Source of the DNA: an uncultured Bacilli bacterium
GTDB lineage: Bacteria; Bacillota_I; Bacilli_A; RF39; UBA660
Assembly (NCBI GenBank): GCA_947626275.1
Contig: CANQRL010000001.1
Span: 62,001-126,000 of the forward strand
DNA length: 64,000 nt
Reading direction: 5' to 3'
A program made the translations under genes and the position numbers. Shown piece after piece: positions 32,509-38,762 of this stretch. The notes beneath the pieces were generated by a model. It saw nothing but the letters and a program-made list of their open reading frames with translations. It ran no database searches and was not told the DNA's origin. Each line of letters starts with the position of its first letter. Positions within the stretch are counted from its first letter, which is position 1.

Positions 32509-33285
32509 CTATAGAATCCGTCTTTTAATGTGGTCAATCCCACTTTTTTCTAACCGGGATATCTGAGCTTGACTAATTCCCAATTCTTCACTTAATTCCA
32601 TTTGTGTCTTTCCATAGAGATATCGGGATTCAATCACATACTTTTCCTTTTCTTTAAGAAGCCCCAAAGCCTCTTTTAAACTGAGACGTTCTTCCCAACT
32701 ATAGTCTTTTCCTTTTTTATCTTCTAATTGATCGCAGAGATAAATAACATCCCCACCATCATTATAAATGGGTTCAAACATACTAACGGAATCTTTTAGA
32801 GAATCGAGCGCTAAAACGATATCATATTCCTCAATCCCTAGTTTTTCACTTAGAAGTTTCGTACTAGGTTCTCTTCCTAATTCTAGTGTTAATCGCTCTT
32901 TTTCCTTGGATATTTTATAGGCTAAATCTTTAATGCTTCTTGCAATTCTGACATTATTATTATCTCTTAAATACCGTTTAATCTCTCCTAATATCATCGG
33001 TACGGCATAGGTTGAAAATTTTACCTCATGAGAAAGATCAAAGTTATCAATCGCTTTAATGAGTCCAATACATCCTACTTGAAATAAATCATCCATATTA
33101 TCGGTCCGATTGTTATATTTTTTTAGAATGGATAAGACCAATTTTAGATTTCCTTCAATCAGTTTTTCTTTAACGGTTTGATCTCCCTCTTTTAATCTTT
33201 GAAACAAAGAAACCATTTCTTCATTCCTTAAAACTGGAATTTCCGCAGTATTCACGCCACAGATTTCTACTTTGTGACGTGCCAT
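32509..33285 (-). CDS. sigG: Sporulation sigma factor SigG
   Basis: A 258-aa late forespore sigma factor. The N-terminus MARHKVEICGVNTAEIPVLRNEEM is diagnostic of SigG rather than SigF or SigB. Region 2 is complete (DDLFQVGCIGLIKAIDNFDLSHEVKFSTYAVPMILGEIKRYLRDNN), as are region 3 and region 4 (KTQMELSEELGISQAQISRLEKSG). The second ATG (33285) is preferred because it lies six bases from GGAG and matches the B. subtilis start; the first is at 33288. A SigG-type promoter lies upstream (33305-33334), suggesting autoregulation. In B. subtilis sigG follows spoIIGA-sigE; here it does not. Confidence 0.96.
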   Translation of the reverse strand: MARHKVEICGVNTAEIPVLRNEEMVSLFQRLKEGDQTVKEKLIEGNLKLVLSILKKYNNRTDNMDDLFQVGCIGLIKAIDNFDLSHEVKFSTYAVPMILGEIKRYLRDNNNVRIARSIKDLAYKISKEKERLTLELGREPSTKLLSEKLGIEEYDIVLALDSLKDSVSMFEPIYNDGGDVIYLCDQLEDKKGKDYSWEERLSLKEALGLLKEKEKYVIESRYLYGKTQMELSEELGISQAQISRLEKSGIDHIKRRIL

Positions 33286-33304
33286 CATTTTCTCCTTTCA
33301 ACTC

Positions 33305-33334
33305 TATATTGAAAGAAAATGGCTTATTTTATAC
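33305..33334 (-). promoter_or_regulatory. SigG-type promoter of sigG (autoregulation)
   Basis: GTATA (33334-33330), 18-bp spacer, CAATATA (33311-33305) on the minus strand, resembling the SigG consensus GnATR-N18-CATnnTA with one mismatch; located about 20 bp before the start codon. Confidence 0.5.
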
Positions 33335-33358
33335 AAAAAAAGAGAAATTATTTCTCTT
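33335..33358 (-). terminator. Intrinsic terminator of the sugar kinase operon
   Basis: Stem AAGAGAAA/TTTCTCTT with a 3-nt loop formed by the stop codon TAA, followed by T's. Confidence 0.7.
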
Positions 33359-34202
33359 CTTTCGAATAAATTTTATGAAGATGACCACGCGCTCCTACTT
33401 GGGTTGCTAAAAAAGAGGTTTTACGGGTAGCTTCTTTAAATGTTTTTTGAATTCCTTTTTTTGATATTTTCGCATTCGTTAGATAATAAGCAATAAATTC
33501 CGCAAAGAATAAATCTCCTAGTCCATTGCTATCGACTTCTTTTTCTTGACATTCTAGTGGTAAAAAGAGACTCTCATCACCCCATAAAAATTTTGCGCCC
33601 TTTTTGCCATAAGTTATGATAATAAGGTCTGCCTTTAGAAAGTCTAACGTATGAAAACGGTTGAGCAAATATTTTTCAACTCTACCATTTAAATTGATAA
33701 TAGCAAAAGGAATCTGAAACAGTTGATAGATTTCTTCCTGAGTCATTTTTGATAGTTCTTTGAAGTATCCGATATCTAACATCTTTTTTCCTTTTTGATG
33801 TTTTAAAATGGCTTGATTCACGGAATTAAGGCTATCCATAATCAAAACATCCTCTTCTTTGCATTCCAGAAAAGGTGATACAAGAGTGTTGGGGTACCAA
33901 GTCTTTTGATGGGTAACAAAATCTTTTTTCTTCGTAAGATTCTTTTGATAATCGATATGAAATAACCTTGTTAAAACAGGATAACGTTTAACATATTGAG
34001 TTGAAACGCCTAATTCTTCTAATGATTTTAAAGCGATATCCCCATAGTAATCAGTTCCACAAGCACCCCAAATATATGTATCAAAACGGTCCGCCAAATT
34101 AACGACAATATTAGCGAAACTCTTTCCGCCATCCATTCCGATAAGTTTTTGATTTTCATAGTATAAATCGCATACCAAATCGCCTACACCATATATTTTC
34201 AT
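33348..34202 (-). CDS. PfkB-family sugar kinase
   Basis: A 284-aa ribokinase-like carbohydrate kinase. The N-terminal substrate region is MKIYGVGDLVCDLYYENQKLIGMDGGKSFANIVVNLA; ATP-site and catalytic region is DSNGLGDLFFAEFIAYY, where most members have D-T-x-G-A-G-D. The catalytic aspartate and the two glycines are kept; alanine is replaced by leucine. Its start overlaps the SIS gene stop (TAATG), so both are translated together. Pairing with a SIS isomerase/deglycase-like protein resembles fructosamine or amino-sugar phosphate pathways, but the substrate is unknown. Confidence 0.85.
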   Translation of the reverse strand: MKIYGVGDLVCDLYYENQKLIGMDGGKSFANIVVNLADRFDTYIWGACGTDYYGDIALKSLEELGVSTQYVKRYPVLTRLFHIDYQKNLTKKKDFVTHQKTWYPNTLVSPFLECKEEDVLIMDSLNSVNQAILKHQKGKKMLDIGYFKELSKMTQEEIYQLFQIPFAIINLNGRVEKYLLNRFHTLDFLKADLIIITYGKKGAKFLWGDESLFLPLECQEKEVDSNGLGDLFFAEFIAYYLTNAKISKKGIQKTFKEATRKTSFLATQVGARGHLHKIYSKEEK

Positions 34203-35107
34203 TACATTTCTCCTTCAAAATGATAGATCTTAGGAACAATCTTCTTGTCGTAATCAATATTGGATAAATCCTTCGCTAAAAGAGTGGCAATTTGTTTCGT
34301 TAGATACATCGATTTTACTAATAATTGGTATTGATTCCTTACCGCATCCTCTGTTTCTCCTTTAAGAATTATCATTTCTCGTTTGGAATTAGAAAGAAGA
34401 GAGAGTAGTTCTCTATCCAATTCTTTTTCCTGATTGATTAAATAAATCGTAAGGGTAGATATCTCTTTGGAATAGGTGCTTCTTCCATGACAATAGTCGT
34501 ATTTATCATGAAGAATGATTGACCCAAGTCCCCCTTCGACCATTGTTGATTCTAAATAAGTAGCCGCAACGACCGTATCCGTTCCTGTATAGACTTCAAA
34601 AGAAGTATAAGGTTTAGAAAGTAGAAATTCCTTATTAAAAGTTGTAGAAAAGGAAAAAGTAGGATCGTAATATAATAGAAGCAAGGAAATAGGAATAAGG
34701 GTTGCGCCTATTGAGATAAAGCTGTGTTCCTTCTTTAGACAGCTGTGATAAGAGAGAAGCTCTTGAAATTCCCCTTCTTTTAAAGAGGAGAACAAATACT
34801 TTTTTAGAGGTAATTCTGCGCATAATTGAACACCGTAATTTGTTCCACTATAACTAGCAATAAAAAGATTTTGATAAAAACTTAAATCCCGATAGCATAA
34901 GTCTCGATAGGAACAAGTAAGACCTAAGAGATGATTCTTCTTCTCTAGAACGATACGCGCAAATTCTGCAACTACCCTAGATCCTCCTGCCCCAACAAAA
35001 ATTGTATTTCCCTTTATTTTCTCTAAAGAGTGAAATAGCTTTTCACAATCCGTAAAAGCAATTGTATTAAAAATACGACTTTCTAATAATGAAAAATTTT
35101 CTTCCAT
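34202..35107 (-). CDS. SIS-domain sugar isomerase/deglycase-like protein
   Basis: A 301-aa protein with a sugar-isomerase (SIS) type phosphosugar-binding fold. GNTIFVGAGGSRVVAEFARIVLEKKN contains the first phosphate loop, and NLFIASYSGTNYGVQLCA is the second (SYSG-N in place of the more usual SxSGxT). The second SIS half is recognisable near TDTVVAATYLESTMVEGG, ending with DLSNIDYDKKIVPKIYHF. It is most like FrlB/GlmS-type fructosamine or glucosamine phosphate enzymes in layout, but may bind a different phosphosugar. It is coupled to the kinase gene downstream and preceded by a WYL regulator. Confidence 0.72.
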   Translation of the reverse strand: MEENFSLLESRIFNTIAFTDCEKLFHSLEKIKGNTIFVGAGGSRVVAEFARIVLEKKNHLLGLTCSYRDLCYRDLSFYQNLFIASYSGTNYGVQLCAELPLKKYLFSSLKEGEFQELLSYHSCLKKEHSFISIGATLIPISLLLLYYDPTFSFSTTFNKEFLLSKPYTSFEVYTGTDTVVAATYLESTMVEGGLGSIILHDKYDYCHGRSTYSKEISTLTIYLINQEKELDRELLSLLSNSKREMIILKGETEDAVRNQYQLLVKSMYLTKQIATLLAKDLSNIDYDKKIVPKIYHFEGEM

Positions 35108-35137
35108 AAAAATACCACCTTAACTACATCATAGCAG

Positions 35138-35767
35138 CTAATGTGGTAATATTTCGTCACTATTCTCACTTTGATAAAAATCTTCTAATAGTTCGATATG
35201 GGTAATTCTAGAAAATTCAAAATGTCGTAAATCTTGTTTCTTTTCACAAAAAGCAGCAACCGCCCATCCATCTTTTAAAAGAAAAATCTGATAAGGATGG
35301 ATTACACGAGTACTCACTGGTTTTTCTTTGGAAAGATAAGTAATCAAAACTTTTCTTTTCTCCTTAATAGCTCTTGATAAAATGTTATAAATGGGAAGAA
35401 TGTTTTCTGATAGCTCTACTTTTTCATTTCCGGAAGAAAGAAGCGTTCCTCGTAATTTATCAATCACAATCATCATTTTTTCCCGTTCTTCTCCTTCTAA
35501 AGTAGAAGCTATTTTCTCTAAATAAGAAAGATCTGCTTTGGAAATTTTTCTTTCTGGTAAATGAATCGAATGCTTTAACACATATCCTCCATATGGTCCA
35601 TGTAAGGTATCAACGTAAATCCCGGCTTTTTCTAATTCTTCCTTATAAAAGCGTACCATTCTAGGACTTACTTCTAGAAGATTGGATAATTCCTCAATCG
35701 AATATTTTCTACCAGTACTTAAATATTCCATCATGTTTAATAGGTTTGACAATTTTCCCATATCCAT
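35138..35767 (-). CDS. HTH-WYL transcriptional regulator
   Basis: A 209-aa regulator. Residues about 5-60 form a winged helix of the HTH_11/DeoR-like kind (LSNLLNMMEYLSTGRKYSIEELSNLLEVSPRMVRFYKEELEKAGI). The C-terminal part is a WYL-type ligand-sensing domain (VLITYLSKEKPVSTRVIHPYQIFLLKDGWAVAAFCEKKQDLRHFEFSRI). It sits directly upstream of the SIS-kinase pair on the same strand, so it probably regulates that pair in response to a sugar derivative or nucleotide. The start could also be ATG 35761, which is better spaced from GGTGG. The -10 TATAAT (35784-35779) leaves a very short 5' leader. Confidence 0.83.
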   Translation of the reverse strand: MDMGKLSNLLNMMEYLSTGRKYSIEELSNLLEVSPRMVRFYKEELEKAGIYVDTLHGPYGGYVLKHSIHLPERKISKADLSYLEKIASTLEGEEREKMMIVIDKLRGTLLSSGNEKVELSENILPIYNILSRAIKEKRKVLITYLSKEKPVSTRVIHPYQIFLLKDGWAVAAFCEKKQDLRHFEFSRITHIELLEDFYQSENSDEILPH

Positions 35768-35788
35768 CCACCAAGACTATTATATCAA

Positions 35789-35814
35789 AATAAGAGAGCT
35801 TAGACTCTCTTATT
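35789..35814 (-). terminator. Intrinsic terminator of the exonuclease gene
   Basis: A 10-bp perfect stem AATAAGAGAG/CTCTCTTATT with a 6-nt loop containing the stop codon; only a short T run follows. Confidence 0.65.
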
Positions 35815-36396
35815 TGCCAAAATTTTAGGAAGTTTTTGAAGTTGTTCTAGAGTGGTAATATTTCTTTTTTCTAACCGTTTTAACATCTCCATTAAAATCA
35901 AACTGGTTCCTTCTGCATCGTAATCTGCTCGGTGGTGTTTCTCTTCATCCCAAGCAATTTCGTAGCGTTCCATTAAAACCGTTAAATTATGGTACCTCTC
36001 ATAAGGCTCTAAATATCTAGATAATTCTAAGGTATCAATACAATTACTATTTAAATTTCCAAGGGAATATTTAAAATAAGCCATCTTTAAAAAAGAAAGG
36101 TCAAACCGAGCATTGTGGGCAACTAAGATATCGTCTCCCATCCAAGCAATGAACTTTTTGACAACTGTTTCTTCATCTGGTTTTCCTACTAGCATTTCAT
36201 CAGTAATATTGGTTACCTCTACAATTTTAGCATCTAGTGGTCTTCCAGGATTAATGAGCTCATCAAAGCGGTCGACAATACGACCTTCTTTCACTTTAAC
36301 GGCTCCAATTTCAATCATAGAGTTTCCGCTCTTAGGATCTAAGCCAGTTGTTTCCGTATCAAATACAATATAGGTTTCTTCTAATAAATTCTTCAT
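35800..36396 (-). CDS. DnaQ-like 3'-5' exonuclease
   Basis: A 198-aa DEDDh exonuclease. Exo I is YIVFDTETTGLDPKS with the first aspartate and glutamate, Exo II is ILVAHNARFDLSFLK, and Exo III is KHHRADYDAEGTSLIL with the histidine and last aspartate. It is free-standing, like the epsilon-type proofreading subunit or PolC exonuclease domain separated from a polymerase. Start ATG 36396 is preceded by GGTGATAG; the upstream in-frame ATG at 36420 would overlap the terminator of the 6S-like RNA. Confidence 0.88.
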   Translation of the reverse strand: MKNLLEETYIVFDTETTGLDPKSGNSMIEIGAVKVKEGRIVDRFDELINPGRPLDAKIVEVTNITDEMLVGKPDEETVVKKFIAWMGDDILVAHNARFDLSFLKMAYFKYSLGNLNSNCIDTLELSRYLEPYERYHNLTVLMERYEIAWDEEKHHRADYDAEGTSLILMEMLKRLEKRNITTLEQLQKLPKILANKRV

Positions 36397-36408
36397 TCTA
36401 TCACCAAT

Positions 36409-36585
36409 AAAAAAAGCCAAAAGGTAGGCGTCAGTTAACGATTAAACCTGTTCTACCAGGTGGGTGTCTTGTTTCAAGCTTTAGGATCCCCTGATAAATC
36501 AGGATTTTCAACACCACTTGAAGACGCTGACTCCCAATACGTTAATTAGTAGGTTTTTCAATAAAGACAAACCGTACCTTCTAGC
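36409..36585 (-). ncRNA. ssrS: Probable 6S RNA
   Basis: A non-coding unit of about 177 nt between a consensus promoter (36592-36621) and a T run at 36415-36409. The ends pair (AAGGTA near the 5' end with TACCTT near the 3' end; then TTAACG with CGTTAA). The central part folds as a long irregular stem ending in CCTGA-TTTA-TCAGG, with GGTGT/ACACC and TCAAG/CTTGA pairs. On its 3' side GACACCCACCTGGTAGAACAG resembles the GACACAUUCACCUUGAACCAAGG block of E. coli 6S RNA, including the small ACCTG/CAGGT hairpin in the bubble. 6S RNA traps RNA polymerase holoenzyme in stationary phase. Family assignment is by eye, so moderate. Confidence 0.62.
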
Positions 36586-36591
36586 AATTTA

Positions 36592-36621
36592 ACTATATCA
36601 TGTTTTTCATCCCTTTGTCAA
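36592..36621 (-). promoter_or_regulatory. SigA promoter of the 6S-like RNA
   Basis: TTGACA (36621-36616), 18-bp spacer, TATAGT (36597-36592) on the minus strand. Confidence 0.75.
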
Positions 36622-36630
36622 TGTTTCACA

Positions 36631-36656
36631 AAAAAAGGAATCCAAGATTCCTTTTT
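36631..36656 (-). terminator. Intrinsic terminator of the SPFH gene
   Basis: Stem AGGAATC/GATTCCT with a 3-nt loop and flanking A/T run on both sides, so it may work in both directions. Confidence 0.8.
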
Positions 36657-36665
36657 ATCTGTCAA

Positions 36666-37982
36666 CTAAGCAGTTGGTTCAGTAGTATCTGCAGGTGTTT
36701 CAGCAGGCGCTGGAGCCTCAGTTGCTGGTGCAGCTGGAGTTTCTGGCTCTGCAGAAGTTCCACATTCTACACAGAATTTTGCTCCGTCTAATAGCGTAGC
36801 TCCGCAGTTAGGACATTTTCTTTCTACAGGAGCAGCAGGTGCGGCAGGAGCTTCCATACTAGCACCACAGTTATAACAGAATTTTCCGGTAGAAACCGTT
36901 CCACATTTAGGACATGGAGTTCCTTCAGCAGCAGGTGCTGGTGCAACTGGGGTAGCTGGAGCAGTTTGATTTTTCGCATAAGGATCAAATCCTTGTTGTG
37001 CGCCTTGTCCAGGTTGACCGAAAGCATTTTGCATTACGCCACCAGTCATTCCACCAGATGCCATATTCATAACACCTAGTCCTACAAATCCATTAGCAGC
37101 TCCGTTAGCATTTCCGGCAGCTGTTTCCATAACATCAAGAACTCTACCTTGTTGCATCATTGAGTTAGCATTGTGTTCGTATTCTTCGAACTTAGCTAAT
37201 GAATCATCATCTGGCGTAACAGATTCTACTAAGAATCCTACTAATTTGATACCCCTATTACGAATAGGTTCATCAAAAGTTCTCTCATCCATGATTTGTT
37301 TAATTTCATCAGAGTAATTCCTTAATTCCATAGCTGGAACTTTATGCTCAGAATTTCCTAATTCATTTAAAATGTTTTGGAAAGCAGCACTTACTTCAGA
37401 AGTCATTTGAGAAAGAAGAGTCTCTTTCTTAACAACGCTTTCCGTACCAGCAAATTCTCTCATGAAAACAGCAGGATCATTAATTTTAAATGTGTATTTA
37501 CCATAGCATTTGATTCTAACAGCCATTGGCATAAGAGTACCTAACATTTGGTTAGGAATAGCATGACCCCAGTCTTGGAATGGTACTGGTTGTGCCGTTC
37601 CAAATTTATTGTCCACAATTTCTTTTACATTGAAATAGAATACTGCTTGCTCTTTAGCAGGTGTTCCATTATATGTAAATCTTTGCCACATTTCTTTAAA
37701 TACATCTCCGAATTGACCACCGAAGAATGATGGAGAAGTAGATTGATCAAATGTGTAAGTTCCCTCTTCAGCAGTTGCATCCACAATGGAACCTGAATCG
37801 TAAATAACAGCAACTTGTCCAGGAGCTACAATAATCCTACTTCCTTTAGAAATTTGTCCACTTGATGTCGTTTGTTTAACCATCAATGTGTCATTGTCTA
37901 AATTGTCGCAACGAATCAAATCTTGCCATTGGTCGCCCATAGTAGATCCAATTGCAGCGGCAGCGGCTTTAATTAAACCCAT
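36666..37982 (-). CDS. SPFH/YdjI-like protein with two zinc ribbons
   Basis: A 438-aa protein. Residues about 20-300 form an SPFH (flotillin/stomatin-like) domain of the YdjI type: RIIVAPGQVAVIYDSGSIVDATAEEGTYTFD, and VRIKCYGKYTFKINDPAVFMREFAG. A glycine/methionine-rich linker follows, then two double-cysteine ribbons, CPKCGTVSTGKFCYNCG and CPNCGATLLDGAKFCVECG, embedded in alanine/proline-rich spacers. In B. subtilis the related protein belongs to the ydjFGHI envelope-stress operon with a PspA homologue. Here it follows two other zinc-ribbon membrane proteins on the same strand. It has no membrane segment of its own. Confidence 0.85.
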   Translation of the reverse strand: MGLIKAAAAAIGSTMGDQWQDLIRCDNLDNDTLMVKQTTSSGQISKGSRIIVAPGQVAVIYDSGSIVDATAEEGTYTFDQSTSPSFFGGQFGDVFKEMWQRFTYNGTPAKEQAVFYFNVKEIVDNKFGTAQPVPFQDWGHAIPNQMLGTLMPMAVRIKCYGKYTFKINDPAVFMREFAGTESVVKKETLLSQMTSEVSAAFQNILNELGNSEHKVPAMELRNYSDEIKQIMDERTFDEPIRNRGIKLVGFLVESVTPDDDSLAKFEEYEHNANSMMQQGRVLDVMETAAGNANGAANGFVGLGVMNMASGGMTGGVMQNAFGQPGQGAQQGFDPYAKNQTAPATPVAPAPAAEGTPCPKCGTVSTGKFCYNCGASMEAPAAPAAPVERKCPNCGATLLDGAKFCVECGTSAEPETPAAPATEAPAPAETPADTTEPTA

Positions 37983-38000
37983 AAAATATAACCTTCTTTC

Positions 38001-38753
38001 CTAAAATTCTACATAGGAACTAAGCTCCCATGCTTTCAAATTAACTTCCTTCACGGCGGAGCCACAATAGTTACAGTATTTGTGGCCTAATACCGTAATT
38101 GGAGCCCCACAGTTCGGACAATTAATTGCTAATGATTTGGCAGCGCCTACCTTGGATTCATCATAGATATAGATGAATTTGACTTGGTACCGCGTCTGCT
38201 TCTTATATTTCGTAAAGTCTTCTAAGACTTTTTTATCATTTCTTTTTTCATAATAATACTCAAGGGCAACAGAAACAGTAATCGTCGCTATTCCCTCTTT
38301 TTTTACATATTGATAAATCGCAAACTTATGAAACTTGATATCATCATATTTCTCTTTCCAACCGGATGTTTTATAATCTTCGATAACCTTTGAAATACTA
38401 TCTCTAATAAGAGGATATTCTGCCACTAGTTTGCTATCTTGCTCTTCTAAAGCACTAAATACTTTCCGTAATCCCTCTTCTGTTTTCGCATAGAGTTCTT
38501 GTTCGTTAAACTCAGGGAAATCTTCCCGAATCGTCGGCAAGGTAAGAGAAGTCATTCCAGAAATGCTCTTTACTCTCGTTCGATCTTGTTCTCTGGAACG
38601 AATCATTTCCTCACGAAATTCTTTGATAGTGTGAATAGGAATTCCTAGTTCTCTAAACTGTTTCTTTAATCGTAAATAAATGATGAGGAGAACTATTCCC
38701 AAAAAGAGAACGATTCCTAATATTGTTCCTAATAAAATTGCTAAAAATTTCAT
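38001..38753 (-). CDS. Membrane-anchored protein with C-terminal zinc ribbon
   Basis: A 250-aa protein with an N-terminal membrane helix (residues 4-26) followed by a mainly alpha/beta cytosolic domain. FPEFNEQELYAKTEEGLRKVFSALEEQDS and YYYEKRNDKKVLEDFTKYKKQTRYQVKFIYIYD resemble a Tim44/YdjG-like domain. A zinc ribbon is inserted near the end (CPNCGAPITVLGHKYCNYCG). It is 18 bp upstream of the SPFH gene, with a GGGG ribosome site, so the two are one transcript. YdjG-like identity is inference; membrane topology and the ribbon are clear. Confidence 0.7.
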   Translation of the reverse strand: MKFLAILLGTILGIVLFLGIVLLIIYLRLKKQFRELGIPIHTIKEFREEMIRSREQDRTRVKSISGMTSLTLPTIREDFPEFNEQELYAKTEEGLRKVFSALEEQDSKLVAEYPLIRDSISKVIEDYKTSGWKEKYDDIKFHKFAIYQYVKKEGIATITVSVALEYYYEKRNDKKVLEDFTKYKKQTRYQVKFIYIYDESKVGAAKSLAINCPNCGAPITVLGHKYCNYCGSAVKEVNLKAWELSSYVEF

Positions 38754-38762
38754 GAAATCCCC

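Noticed and set aside
36409-36585. SRP (4.5S/scRNA) RNA for the unit between the SPFH and exonuclease genes
   Set aside because: The conserved SRP core (GGTCCGGAAGGAAGCAGC type) is absent; the fold fits 6S RNA better.
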